In this document: positions 32,547-40,774 of the stretch, piece after piece
Position numbering within the stretch: position 1 is the first letter of the stretch
How the letters are laid out: each line of letters begins with the position of its first letter
Assembly: GCA_023476565.1 (NCBI GenBank)
Contig: JAMCVZ010000062.1
Coordinates: 1 to 49,666, forward strand
DNA: 49,666 nucleotides
Direction of reading: 5' to 3'
Origin: Nitrospirota bacterium
GTDB lineage: Bacteria > Nitrospirota > Thermodesulfovibrionia > Thermodesulfovibrionales > Dissulfurispiraceae
Made by a program: the position numbers and the translations under genes
Notes under the pieces: model-generated
The model's input: only the letters and a program-made list of their open reading frames with translations
Database searches by the model: none
Told to the model about the DNA's origin: nothing

Positions 32547-33080
32547 ATGACAGAAGAGATAAGGATAATTCCGTCAAGCTCTATCGAAGAGGACCTGCTC
32601 TCCGAAGTCGAAAAATGGGTGCGGCAGACCTTCGGGGATGCCGTCACCATAGACAAGGGGGTATTGCAATCCTGCGGGGAGGCTTATGACCCGGAGAGGA
32701 AGCAGTATTCCGCACAGGAATTCCTGGACCACGCGGGCATACAGGCGGAAGACGGCATGAGGGTTCTTTGCATTACAGACGTTGATCTCTATGTGCCCGG
32801 CCTGAATTACATATTCGGGCTTGCCGATGAATTCCGCCCTGTGGCCCTCGTCTCCACGGCACGGTTCAAGAACGGAAACGGCAGGGCAACGGAAAGAACA
32901 GTGAAGACCGCAATACATGAGCTCGGGCATACCTACGGACTTCAGCACTGCAACGACCATAGATGCGTCATGTTCTTCTCCTACACCCTGTCCGATACCG
33001 ACTATAAAGGGAAACACTTCTGCGCTCACTGTCGAAAAGCCCTGGAAAAGAAGCTGCACACAATAAAAGGAGAGATTTGA
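32547..33080 (+). CDS. Archaemetzincin-like zinc metalloprotease
   Basis: A 177-residue protein with the metzincin signature HELGHTYGLQHC, then CVM and a distal CAHC, i.e. HExxHxxGxxHC-x4-CxM...CxxC, the archaemetzincin pattern with one catalytic zinc and a second Cys-rich zinc site. No signal peptide, so cytoplasmic. The ATG at 32547 has GGGATGA upstream; 32538 is an alternative. The stop overlaps the next start (TGATG). Archaemetzincins have no settled bacterial substrate; finding one inside a sulfur-relay operon suggests it processes or recycles an operon protein. That link is inference. Confidence 0.88.
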   Translation: MTEEIRIIPSSSIEEDLLSEVEKWVRQTFGDAVTIDKGVLQSCGEAYDPERKQYSAQEFLDHAGIQAEDGMRVLCITDVDLYVPGLNYIFGLADEFRPVALVSTARFKNGNGRATERTVKTAIHELGHTYGLQHCNDHRCVMFFSYTLSDTDYKGKHFCAHCRKALEKKLHTIKGEI

Positions 33081-33382
33081 TGAAACTCGGCATTTTGGTC
33101 AATAAGGATAAAAATCTCGACCATATCATCGGGATCACAGAGGCGGCAGCCGGAAAGGGCCACGAGGTCGCCATATTCGCCATGGATGAGGGGGTCAGGC
33201 TCCTCAGGGAGCCCGGCTTTGCCGGCCTCCATAAAATACAGGATGTTGCGGTGAGCTTCTGCGACCACAGCACCCATGTTTTCGGCGTTTCAAAAGACGG
33301 TCTTCCCGAAGAGATACTCTGCGGCAGCCAGTACAATAACGCGGTTATGAACCATGACTCCGACAGGGTCATAATCTTATAG
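33080..33382 (+). CDS. Small DsrE-like protein 1
   Basis: A 100-residue protein, MKLGILVNKDKNLDHIIG onward, with the alternating strand/helix pattern of DsrE/TusD-type proteins. Cysteines occur in VSFCDHS (about 62) and EILCGSQ (about 82), the latter near the usual reactive site. It is translationally coupled to the protease by a one-base overlap and is the first of three tiny proteins in a DsrEFH-like arrangement. Those complexes hand sulfur to TusE/DsrC; no dsrC/tusE is in the window. Confidence 0.75.
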   Translation: MKLGILVNKDKNLDHIIGITEAAAGKGHEVAIFAMDEGVRLLREPGFAGLHKIQDVAVSFCDHSTHVFGVSKDGLPEEILCGSQYNNAVMNHDSDRVIIL

Positions 33383-33390
33383 GGGGAAGG

Positions 33391-33660
33391 ATGGACAGCA
33401 AGAAGATAGCCGTGATTGTAAGGGACAGGCAGGCCGAAGCCTTCAGAATGAGCGTCGGCCTTACCATCCTTGAAGATACGATAGACCTGTTTCTGTGCCG
33501 GCCCTTAAAGGCCGAAGAGGAGGTTCTGGCCCAGCTTGAGGGGGTGAAAGAGCTTGACCTGAAGGTCTTTGCGACTTTCCAGGGTGCGGGACTCGAGCAC
33601 CTGACGGCAGAGGATATGGCGGAAAGACTCCTTGATTACGACCACATATTGCCTTATTGA
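33391..33660 (+). CDS. Small DsrF-like protein 2
   Basis: An 89-residue protein, MDSKKIAVIVRDRQAEAFRM onward. Its predicted fold is alternating, like DsrF/TusC: IAVIVRDRQ, SVGLTILEDTIDLFLCR. The only Cys is in LFLCRPL (about 36). Position between a DsrE-like and an even smaller protein is the basis for the DsrF-like label. It starts 8 bases after the previous stop, with GGGGGAAGG just before. Confidence 0.65.
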   Translation: MDSKKIAVIVRDRQAEAFRMSVGLTILEDTIDLFLCRPLKAEEEVLAQLEGVKELDLKVFATFQGAGLEHLTAEDMAERLLDYDHILPY

Positions 33661-33672
33661 GGAGATTGAAAG

Positions 33673-33843
33673 ATGAAGATTTTACATTTGATCATATCCG
33701 GGCCTGATGAAATATCACACAAGATCATGGAGGCACAGGGGAAAAGCCATGAGTTGAAGATTATCGATGTCCCGAAAGACGGGACCTCCTATGAAAGCCT
33801 TGTCGAAGATATATTCCATTACGACAGGGTAATCTCATGGTAA
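33673..33843 (+). CDS. Small DsrH-like protein 3 (56 residues)
   Basis: A 56-residue protein, MKILHLIISGPDEIS onward, ending FHYDRVISW. It is shorter than TusB/DsrH (about 95) and contains no Cys. GGAGATTGAAAG precedes the ATG at 33673, and it is spaced 12 bases after the previous gene. The label rests on position as third of three small genes and on its DsrE-fold-like first strand; a degenerate or accessory subunit is equally possible. Confidence 0.6.
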   Translation: MKILHLIISGPDEISHKIMEAQGKSHELKIIDVPKDGTSYESLVEDIFHYDRVISW

Positions 33844-33895
33844 GGGCGGTCGTGCCTTTCGGCAGTCTCGACAAAAAATCAAGGGAGGTAGCACA

Positions 33896-35302
33896 ATGAG
33901 TGATTTCGATTTCGGAATAAAAGGATGGTGGGATACCTGGTACAAAAAATTTTTCAGGGAGAAGTGGCCGCTCTGGATAGCAGCCATATTCATGGCGCTT
34001 TCCGGGATAATATCATACGGGATCGCCACCTGGTCTCTTGCGAGGACGGTTTCGGGGAGCAACCCTTATGACCAGGCAAAGCCCCTGGGGACATTCCTCG
34101 GGCTCAAGGAACTCGGCGGGATCATAAACAGCGCCCTCGGCAAGATCGGGCTCCCCCATTATCCGTTCAACGGGTACCTATGGCCCGACGGCAAGACCAT
34201 AAGCTATTTCGTGCAGTATCCCAATCCGTTTCTCGAGCCCACGGCAGGCACCATGCTCGGAATACTCTTCGGGGGCCTGATCGCGGCGCTCCTGGCCAAA
34301 GAATTCGCCCTCAAGGTCCCGCTCGACAGGCTCGAATACGGCCTCGCGCTTGTGGGGGGCGTTCTCATGGGGGTCGGCGCGGTGTTCCAGTTCGGCTGCC
34401 CTGTCGTGAGCACCACCAACCTCGGCGCAATGGGCGTCCAGGCGATTATCATGGTCATCGGCATGACCATAGGCTCCTTCTTCGGCGCAAAGATCATAGT
34501 CTGGCTGGAGAAGCGAAGAATAGCGCGCGTGGCATGCATGGCCGACGGCGCAGGGTATATGCCTTTGATGCATTTTGAGAAGACAAGGACTATCTGGCCC
34601 AAGATGCCTGCCCGCGCGGACGGCGGCGAGCCCGGCGGCATCAGATACCAGCCTTTCCTGGCGATAGCGCTGGTCTTCGTAATGGCGCTTGTGCTGTTCC
34701 GCTTCACCAGCATCGGCTACCCCGCGCTTTCAATGTCGTTTCTGGCCGCGACGCTCACGGGTTTTGCCATGCAGAGGGGGGGCATGTGCTTTGCCTATGC
34801 CTACCGTGAACCTTTCCTGACGGGATTCGGCGACATGTCGCGCGCGATGGCGCTCCTCTACGCGCTGCTCGTGATCGGCTTCCTGCCGTTCAAACTCCTC
34901 GGTTCCGTATCCCCGGATATCGCCTACGCCGAGATCTTCGCCATCAGCCCAGCCGGCATAGGGATATTAATAGGCTCGGTGCTCTTCGGCATCGGGATGG
35001 CGCTCAACGGGGCATGTGTAAGCGACAGCCTCTGGAGGACCGCGGAGGGGCAGGTGAAAATATGGGTGGGCCTCATCACGCTTATCTGCATTTCCTCGTG
35101 GCTGTTCCCGATGAGAGAGGAGCCGTGGTTCAAGACCATCTTTGCGCCGTACGGTTCAAAGAATATCAGGGATGTCTATCTGCCCCAGATATTCGGAAGT
35201 TACCCTGTGGCGGTTATTTTCACCATAAGCATAATACTGCTGTGGGCGCTCTTCATGACGTGGTTCTCCGGCAGGACATTCAAAAAATATATGGAAGGTT
35301 AA
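33896..35302 (+). CDS. YeeE/YedE-family sulfur-compound transporter, copy 2
   Basis: A 468-residue membrane protein, larger than copy 1, with two repeats of membrane segments. Cys motifs: FQFGCPVVSTTN near residue 165, QRGGMCFAYA near 300 and LNGACVSDSLWR near 375. The conserved Cys residues relay thiosulfate or sulfane sulfur in characterised relatives. A tusA gene follows 12 bases later, repeating the YedE-TusA pairing seen at 26525. AGGGAGGT lies before the ATG. It is the transport step of the sigma-54 operon. Confidence 0.92.
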   Translation: MSDFDFGIKGWWDTWYKKFFREKWPLWIAAIFMALSGIISYGIATWSLARTVSGSNPYDQAKPLGTFLGLKELGGIINSALGKIGLPHYPFNGYLWPDGKTISYFVQYPNPFLEPTAGTMLGILFGGLIAALLAKEFALKVPLDRLEYGLALVGGVLMGVGAVFQFGCPVVSTTNLGAMGVQAIIMVIGMTIGSFFGAKIIVWLEKRRIARVACMADGAGYMPLMHFEKTRTIWPKMPARADGGEPGGIRYQPFLAIALVFVMALVLFRFTSIGYPALSMSFLAATLTGFAMQRGGMCFAYAYREPFLTGFGDMSRAMALLYALLVIGFLPFKLLGSVSPDIAYAEIFAISPAGIGILIGSVLFGIGMALNGACVSDSLWRTAEGQVKIWVGLITLICISSWLFPMREEPWFKTIFAPYGSKNIRDVYLPQIFGSYPVAVIFTISIILLWALFMTWFSGRTFKKYMEG

Positions 35303-35314
35303 AGGGAGGTTTCA

Positions 35315-35551
35315 ATGTCAACCGAAATCAAAGCTGATAAAGTACTCGATGTGAAGGGCCTGGTATGCCCGAGGCCTATGGTCATGACCATGAACACGCT
35401 GAAGGCCATGGATAAGGGGCAGGTCATCCACGTTATTGCCAATGACAGCAGCACGAAGCACAGCATACCCGCTCTCTGTGAGAGGGCCGGTTACAAGCTG
35501 GTTGAGACGAAAGAAGAAGGGGGCACGTTCACGTTTATCATACAAAAATAG
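35315..35551 (+). CDS. tusA: TusA-family sulfur carrier, canonical CPRP
   Basis: A 78-residue TusA-like protein: LDVKGLVCPRPMVMTMNTLK with the carrier Cys in CPRP, and the DSSTKHSIPALCERAGYKL half. It has a second Cys in PALCER, as do several YedE-linked TusA proteins. It receives sulfur in the cytoplasm, presumably from the transporter encoded upstream. GGGAGGT sits before the ATG. Compared with the TusA at 27658 (CPAC) it keeps the family motif. Confidence 0.93.
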   Translation: MSTEIKADKVLDVKGLVCPRPMVMTMNTLKAMDKGQVIHVIANDSSTKHSIPALCERAGYKLVETKEEGGTFTFIIQK

Positions 35552-35563
35552 GAGGAGGCATCC

Positions 35564-36022
35564 ATGTACAAGCATATCCTCGTACCGACAGACGGCTCGG
35601 AGCTGTCGGAAAAGGCGATCAAAAGCGCCGTCAGTCTTGCGAAAGCGTTGAATGCCCGTCTGACAGGGCTGTTTGTCATACCGAAACCCTCTCCCGGTGA
35701 CATTTGGGATGTATGGACACCCGGGGATAGCGACGACGCGAAAAAATTCAGGACTAAATTCGAAGAGTCCTTCCGGTGCGCGGCTGAGCGTCATCTCTCG
35801 GTGATCAAACAGGCTGCACAGGAGGCCGGCATAACCTGTGAATGCCTCTTCGTAACAGGAGACCTCCCTTCCGAGGACATCCTGAAGGCGGCTGAGGACA
35901 GGGGTTGTGACCTCATCATGATGGCATCACACGGCAGGACCGGAATTAAGGGCACGCTCCTCGGAAGCGTGACAATGAAAGTGCTGGGGAATACTAAAAT
36001 TCCCGTTCTGGTGCATCGCTGA
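35564..36022 (+). CDS. Universal stress protein (UspA family, ATP-binding type)
   Basis: A 152-residue single-domain Usp: MYKHILVPTDGSELSEKA at the start, and the ATP-binding signature SHGRTGIKGTLLGSVT (G-x2-G-x9-G-S pattern) at the end. It has Cys residues at FRCAAE, TCEC and RGCD, more than usual. It is the last gene of the sulfur-relay operon, 12 bases after tusA and followed by a hairpin at 36059-36090. The role is probably stress-linked signalling rather than sulfur chemistry. Confidence 0.92.
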   Translation: MYKHILVPTDGSELSEKAIKSAVSLAKALNARLTGLFVIPKPSPGDIWDVWTPGDSDDAKKFRTKFEESFRCAAERHLSVIKQAAQEAGITCECLFVTGDLPSEDILKAAEDRGCDLIMMASHGRTGIKGTLLGSVTMKVLGNTKIPVLVHR

Positions 36023-36058
36023 AAACCGGCAGACAACTTCCCCCCCCATCTGCCGCAG

Positions 36059-36090
36059 GCGGGGGCGAACCCTCATTGGGACGCCCCCGC
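36059..36090 (+). terminator. Hairpin at the end of the sulfur-relay operon
   Basis: A perfect 9-bp stem (36059-36067 GCGGGGGCG with 36082-36090 CGCCCCCGC) has a 14-base loop and only a weak TTATC tail. A second small hairpin (36152-36158 with 36164-36170, GCCTGAG/CTCAGGC) lies downstream. Confidence 0.5.
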
Positions 36091-36174
36091 TTATCAACCC
36101 CCCTCTTACCCGTCATGCATGGCGATTGAACACGCTGCAATTACAGGGAGGGCCTGAGAGGTACTCAGGCAGGC

Positions 36175-36204
36175 TTGCTTACCGTGCTCTCCTGTCAGTA
36201 TACT
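36175..36204 (+). promoter_or_regulatory. Sigma-70-type promoter for the cytochrome b6f-like operon
   Basis: TTGCTT (36175-36180) and TATACT (36199-36204) are separated by 18 bases and lie about 60 bases before the GTG start of the petD-like gene. Confidence 0.5.
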
Positions 36205-36262
36205 TATACCTATGCGGCGCATCGGGAAAGGGATGCAGCATGAATAAAGTAAAGGGCTGATT

Positions 36263-36652
36263 GTGATAATAAAGCTTCCCGTCAAGACTAAAGAGTTCTA
36301 CCCCGGCTACCTGAGCGAGATACTTATAGCAATCTTCCTCACCCTGTGGATCGTGTTTATCCTTGCAATGCTCTTTCCACCGTCCCTCGGCTGGGAAATA
36401 AACTTTATATCGCCCTATCAGCCGAAGCCTGAATGGTATTTCCTCTGGTTATACCAGGCAGTGCGGTATTTCCCCGGGAAGTGGACATTTATAGGCACTG
36501 TAGCGGTCCCCCTCCTCGCCGTGGCGCTTGCACTCTGCATCCCCTGCATCGACCGCGGGACCGCCGCCTCCGGAAGAATTGCCGCTGTTTGTTTTACTCT
36601 TCTCCTGGGCGGTTTCCTTATACTCACCTTGATCCCTGTCCTGGCGCCGTGA
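36263..36652 (+). CDS. Cytochrome b subunit IV-like protein (petD-like)
   Basis: A 129-residue membrane protein with three hydrophobic segments (about 19-38, 74-92 and 107-127). The quinol-site motif PEWY is at residues 56-59 within QPKPEWYFLWLYQAV. This is the C-terminal half of cytochrome b, split off as in b6f complexes. It starts at GTG with AAAGGG upstream and overlaps the Rieske start (TGATG). It precedes rather than follows the petB-like gene, an unusual order. Confidence 0.9.
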   Translation: MIIKLPVKTKEFYPGYLSEILIAIFLTLWIVFILAMLFPPSLGWEINFISPYQPKPEWYFLWLYQAVRYFPGKWTFIGTVAVPLLAVALALCIPCIDRGTAASGRIAAVCFTLLLGGFLILTLIPVLAP

Positions 36653-37116
36653 TGGGCCGCTTTTATCAAGATACAAGGAGGCGGTTCTTAAAGCGTCTCG
36701 TAAAGGGCGGCTTTACGCTCCTCGCCTCCCTCTTCGGGATCACCGCTGCAGGATTCCTCTATCCTTCAGAGGTGAAGAAACGGACAACAAAGTTTTTCTA
36801 CCTGTTGAATGAGGATGATTTGCCGAAAGAGGGAGTAAAAAAAATGGAGTTGGCGTATGAGCATGAGCAAAGGGCAATGGTCCTCAGGGTCTTTGTGGTA
36901 TGTAATGCCGGAGAAACCTTTGCCCTCTCGTCCGTATGCAGCCACCTCGGATGTCTTGTGGACTGGTCGAGGAGCAAGAAGCGGTTCCTCTGCCCCTGCC
37001 ACGGGGGAAGCTATGACATCGAAGGCCGCGTTCTGTCAGGCCCCCCTCCCCTTCCCCTCACGAGGATTCCCCTGAAAATGGAGGGGGAAAAGGTATTCGC
37101 AGGGGTTAAGGTATAA
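36652..37116 (+). CDS. Rieske [2Fe-2S] protein of the b6f-like complex
   Basis: A 154-residue protein. N-terminal basic/twin-Arg-like segment (TRRRFLKRLVKGG) and membrane anchor (about residues 19-37), then the Rieske fold with CSHLGC (ligands Cys96, His98) and CPCHGGS (ligands Cys114, His117) and the proline-rich GPPPLPL loop. It takes one electron from quinol at the PEWY site. The start overlaps the petD-like stop; the petB-like gene follows 2 bases later. Confidence 0.94.
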   Translation: MGRFYQDTRRRFLKRLVKGGFTLLASLFGITAAGFLYPSEVKKRTTKFFYLLNEDDLPKEGVKKMELAYEHEQRAMVLRVFVVCNAGETFALSSVCSHLGCLVDWSRSKKRFLCPCHGGSYDIEGRVLSGPPPLPLTRIPLKMEGEKVFAGVKV

Positions 37117-37118
37117 AT

Positions 37119-37766
37119 ATGGGCAGGATCTACGATTGGATAGACCGCCGCTTCGGCATCAAACCACCTCACAAAAATTTCCTGCAAAGGCCGGTTCCGC
37201 AAAACCTGAGCTATTTCTATTGCCTCGGGGGAATAGCTTTTACGCTCTATCTCGCAGTGCTGCTGACCGGCATGCTGCTCAGTTTCTATTATGTGCCTTC
37301 GGAAAAAGAGGCCTTCCAGAGTGTCGTAAGGATAACCCGTGAGGTTCATTTCGGAGCTCTCATCAGGGGGCTGCACAAATGGTCGGCCAACCTGCTCATC
37401 CTGTTCGTTATGCTCCATACGGTAAGGGTGTTCGCACAGAGGGCATACCGTCCCCCCCGGGAACTGAACTGGGTGGCCGGCACATTTATCCTGGTGCTCG
37501 CTTTTGCATCCGGCTTCACGGGCTATCTTTTGCCCTGGGATCAAAAGGCTTATTGGGCAACGGTCGTAGGCACCGGCATGGCTGCTACCGTCCCCTTCAT
37601 AGGGAATCACCTCCTCTATCTTGTCCGGGGCGGTCCGGAAGTCGACGGCGCCACACTGGTAAGATTTTACAGCATCCATGTCATATGGATTCCATTAGTG
37701 ACGAGTCTCCTGCTGTGGGCGCATTTCCATATGGTGAAACGGCAGGGCATCTCAGGAGGACTCTGA
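37119..37766 (+). CDS. Cytochrome b6-like protein with Cys35 (petB-like)
   Basis: A 215-residue membrane protein with four helices, the size of cytochrome b6. Haem-b ligands fall at His86 and His100, and His187 and His202, giving the 14-residue gap of b6-type proteins in the second pair, not the 13 of bc1. Cys35 in YFYCLGG matches the cysteine that in b6f attaches the extra haem ci. The Qo-side motif GYLLPWDQKAYWA is present. It should form the core of a quinol-oxidising complex with the Rieske and PEWY proteins. The multihaem cytochrome gene follows 4 bases later. Confidence 0.94.
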   Translation: MGRIYDWIDRRFGIKPPHKNFLQRPVPQNLSYFYCLGGIAFTLYLAVLLTGMLLSFYYVPSEKEAFQSVVRITREVHFGALIRGLHKWSANLLILFVMLHTVRVFAQRAYRPPRELNWVAGTFILVLAFASGFTGYLLPWDQKAYWATVVGTGMAATVPFIGNHLLYLVRGGPEVDGATLVRFYSIHVIWIPLVTSLLLWAHFHMVKRQGISGGL

Positions 37767-37770
37767 AAAA

Positions 37771-39750
37771 ATGAGGACACCGCTTGTTGCAGGCAGGCTC
37801 AGTGAATGGCTTACCCCCAGGACAGTTCTTCTTATCGGCGCAGCAGCCCTTTTTACAACCGTCCTCCTCGGTTATAGAGCCTGGATGGACACCTCCCTGG
37901 AATGTGTGCGCTGCCACGCTGACAAAAGCAGGATGGAACGGCTCAATGCGCCCTGGGCGTATATGACCGACGAAATCGTCCGTAAAGAGAGCCGTCATCG
38001 CCATATCGAATGCAGGGATTGCCATCTGGGCAACGGCAGGGCCAGGGATAAAGACAAGGCACATAAGGACATGCTCAAAATGCTCATCGTTTCCGAAAAC
38101 GGAACTCTTGAGGACCGGAAAACCGGGTATCCATACGGCCTCAGCAGGACCGGCGACAACCTCCTCACCTCGTTCCTGCCGAAGCTTTACCGGAATGGCG
38201 CGTGGTACCCGCTTCCCGTACGGAATATCCTCTGGCATGACCGTGATCCCGAAACCTTTGATTTTGATCCAGGCATCGCCGAAAAGACCTGCGGCAAGGG
38301 CGGCTGCCATCCCCGGGAGTTGGAACAGTTCAAAACATCTCATATGGGTCACAATTACCGCCAGCGCACCATGCAGACCTGGCTTATACCTTACGGGCCG
38401 CACAATTGCGGACCTTCCTTTGCAGACAAGCCCCCTTCGGGGACTCATGAAAGAACCGGTTTCGACTTCTCAAACACCCGCAGGATAGGAGAAGAGATGA
38501 ATGTCCCTTTCAGCCGCGAACAGGCGAAGGATAAACAGAAGTTCTGTAATATTTGCCACGCAGGATGCCTTGATTGCCACTACACTCCGGGCACTCCCGG
38601 AAACGGCAAGGGGTACTCTCTGCAACACGGCGGCGCCCATGTCTTTACAAGAGCTCCCCTTGCCGAGAACTGCGCGGGCTTCAGCCGCGGCAACACGAGC
38701 TGCCATCCGGGGGCAATGCACAGCCGCAGGGGCGAAACTTATCTGGGAGGGGATTACTCCGTGCCCGGAGGAATGGCTGCCGACATACACTATAAAAACA
38801 AGAAAAGGCTCTCCTGTATCGAATGCCACCCCACGGGTGAAGGCGGCATGGGACATATCGAGAGGAAGGCCTCCTGCCAGGACTGCCACCTCGAAATCGA
38901 AGCGGCGCATGCGGGGGATGTTCACAAAAATATGGATTGCGCAGCATGCCATATCAAAGAACTCCGCGGTTATCAGATAACCGTATGGGGGCCCGGACAG
39001 GTAGCTGGAAAAGACACCCCCTTCAACAAATACTCGCTTTACTACGGTACACAGTCGCCTCCCATACTTATAAAGGACCGGAAAGGCATGTGGATGCCGG
39101 TGAAGATCTGGCCCCACAGCCTCGGCAATGTAAAAAAAGATGTACTGCCGTCGAAGGGCATCCGGTTTCGATGGCCGGACGGTGAAACAAGGGATGCTTA
39201 TTACGTGGCAGGCACTTTCACCATTTCACGGGAGGGGATCCCCCCCTCTGCGTTTGACAACAAGCATCTCCTCTGGCTTGAGATCGAACAGGCCGCCCAT
39301 CCCTTCGGGCCTGCGAGGGGCTGCCCTTCCTGCCATAGCTCCTCAAAACAGCTTTCTGTTTCCCATTGGGAATTCGAAGACGCCCAGGGGGCGGAGCCCT
39401 TTACCGGGGGATACAGGATCGTAGCGGATAAAAAAGGCATACGGATCGAAAACCTCAGGGCAACCTCTCCCATAGAACTGCTGCCAGGGTACAAGCTGGC
39501 AGACTTTGCTTCATGGCTTTACCTGAAAGACAAATGGAAAATGCCCGGCGATTTCTCCATCAAAACGGACCCTGGAAAATACAGGAAGTACCATAAAATA
39601 TCAGGAGCGCTGAAAGAGAGGATAAAGCTCCTCGATGCACGTTCCGGCCTCTTTGATAAAAAGTCCCTCCGGAGATACCGGGAACTCAGGGCATCCGCCC
39701 TGCATAACCCGGAGGAAGGGCTGAGAAGGCTGGAAAAAGAATTCCCATAG
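37771..39750 (+). CDS. Membrane-anchored multihaem cytochrome c of the b6f-like complex
   Basis: A 659-residue protein with an N-terminal anchor (about residues 17-36). Haem sites: eight CXXCH (about residues 45, 81, 259, 266, 349, 369, 390 and 518), one CX4CH at 174-180 and one CX9CH at 301-312. It aligns throughout with the Sox-locus cytochrome at 12576, including a conserved non-haem Cys (213 here, 202 there) and the segment KDRKGMWMPVKIWPHSLGN. AGGAGG lies 13 bases before the ATG. It probably replaces cytochrome f/c1 as electron acceptor of the Rieske protein, or links the complex to Sox electrons. Confidence 0.9.
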   Translation: MRTPLVAGRLSEWLTPRTVLLIGAAALFTTVLLGYRAWMDTSLECVRCHADKSRMERLNAPWAYMTDEIVRKESRHRHIECRDCHLGNGRARDKDKAHKDMLKMLIVSENGTLEDRKTGYPYGLSRTGDNLLTSFLPKLYRNGAWYPLPVRNILWHDRDPETFDFDPGIAEKTCGKGGCHPRELEQFKTSHMGHNYRQRTMQTWLIPYGPHNCGPSFADKPPSGTHERTGFDFSNTRRIGEEMNVPFSREQAKDKQKFCNICHAGCLDCHYTPGTPGNGKGYSLQHGGAHVFTRAPLAENCAGFSRGNTSCHPGAMHSRRGETYLGGDYSVPGGMAADIHYKNKKRLSCIECHPTGEGGMGHIERKASCQDCHLEIEAAHAGDVHKNMDCAACHIKELRGYQITVWGPGQVAGKDTPFNKYSLYYGTQSPPILIKDRKGMWMPVKIWPHSLGNVKKDVLPSKGIRFRWPDGETRDAYYVAGTFTISREGIPPSAFDNKHLLWLEIEQAAHPFGPARGCPSCHSSSKQLSVSHWEFEDAQGAEPFTGGYRIVADKKGIRIENLRATSPIELLPGYKLADFASWLYLKDKWKMPGDFSIKTDPGKYRKYHKISGALKERIKLLDARSGLFDKKSLRRYRELRASALHNPEEGLRRLEKEFP

Positions 39751-39856
39751 AGGAGAAGGCAAGCGGTAGTTAGATGCAAACGGGCATTGGTTTTTCGGTT
39801 TATTAAGACGGTCCCTGCATAATCGGCAGCGAGGCTTTTTAATGTTAAAATAAGAA

Positions 39857-40609
39857 GTGGGATTGGTCGTTCAGGAAATTAAAGCTAAATCCATTCTGTC
39901 CAAATCCGGTATCCCCGGTGTCGACTACTGCATAAACCCCTATGTCGGATGCTCGCACGCCTGTAAATACTGCTACGCGACTTTCATGAAAAAATATACA
40001 GGGCACACGGAGGAGTGGGGATATTTTATCGATGCCAAAATCAATGCGCCTGATATACTCCGGAGGCAACTTAAAAAGGCGAAACCTGGCGCCGTCATGT
40101 TAAGCTCGGTGACCGATGCCTACCAGCCTGCCGAGGCCGGATACAAACTGACCAGGCAGTGTCTTGAAACGCTCCTGGAGTATCAATTCCCGGTCGGCAT
40201 ACTTACGAAATCCCCGCTCGTCCTGAGAGACCTCGACGTGATAAAAAAGTTTGATGATATAGAGGTCGGGCTTACAGTCACGACGGACAATGAGAGGATA
40301 AGGAAGATATTCGAGCCGCATGCCCCATCTATTGAGGCCAGAATAAATGCCCTGAAAACACTCCATAAACAGGGGATAAAGACGTATGCGTTCATCGGCC
40401 CGGTGCTGCCGATGGACCCTGAAAGGCTTGCTCAGGAGATACGGCCCTATGTCCATCGTGTTCTCATCGACCGGATGAACTATGTATCAAAAACTCGCGG
40501 CATCTATACCCGCTTCGGTCTGAATCAGTGGTTTGATAAGACCTTTACAGTCAATATCATGCAGAGATTGAAAAGCGAATTCTCCGGAAAAGATGCAAGC
40601 ATCTGCTGA
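39857..40609 (+). CDS. Radical SAM protein of the SPL/Rv2578c type
   Basis: A 250-residue protein with the radical-SAM cluster CSHACKYCY (Cys-x3-Cys-x2-Cys) near residue 35, preceded by DYCINPYVGC. The later LTKSPLVLRDLDVI and LTVTTDN stretches are typical of the spore-photoproduct-lyase-like family. Function is unassigned; members may repair DNA or act on other substrates. It starts at GTG without a strong ribosome site; a TTG 6 bases on is an alternative. About 107 bases separate it from the multihaem gene. Confidence 0.85.
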   Translation: MGLVVQEIKAKSILSKSGIPGVDYCINPYVGCSHACKYCYATFMKKYTGHTEEWGYFIDAKINAPDILRRQLKKAKPGAVMLSSVTDAYQPAEAGYKLTRQCLETLLEYQFPVGILTKSPLVLRDLDVIKKFDDIEVGLTVTTDNERIRKIFEPHAPSIEARINALKTLHKQGIKTYAFIGPVLPMDPERLAQEIRPYVHRVLIDRMNYVSKTRGIYTRFGLNQWFDKTFTVNIMQRLKSEFSGKDASIC

Positions 40610-40774
40610 ATTGCAATTCGGTACGTGGTGTAGACTTGACCACAGAGGCGCTGAGAAAGAGGGAGTTTAGCCGCACTCCGCAACAACCCCTCCTTGACTG
40701 TGCCACCCACGCTCGCAGATAAAACAGCACAAGTCTGCTTGCGCTGAAATTGCCCTTTCCCATACAATAACCGG

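Noticed and set aside
37681-38448. 255-codon minus-strand frame across the petB-like and multihaem genes
   Set aside because: Shadow of the well-supported plus-strand genes; the haem motifs are only on the plus strand.
40620-40774. Sequence resembling common CCACAGAGGCGCTGAG-type dispersed repeats before the mtnP-like gene
   Set aside because: Only one degenerate occurrence is seen in the window, so a repeat cannot be shown.
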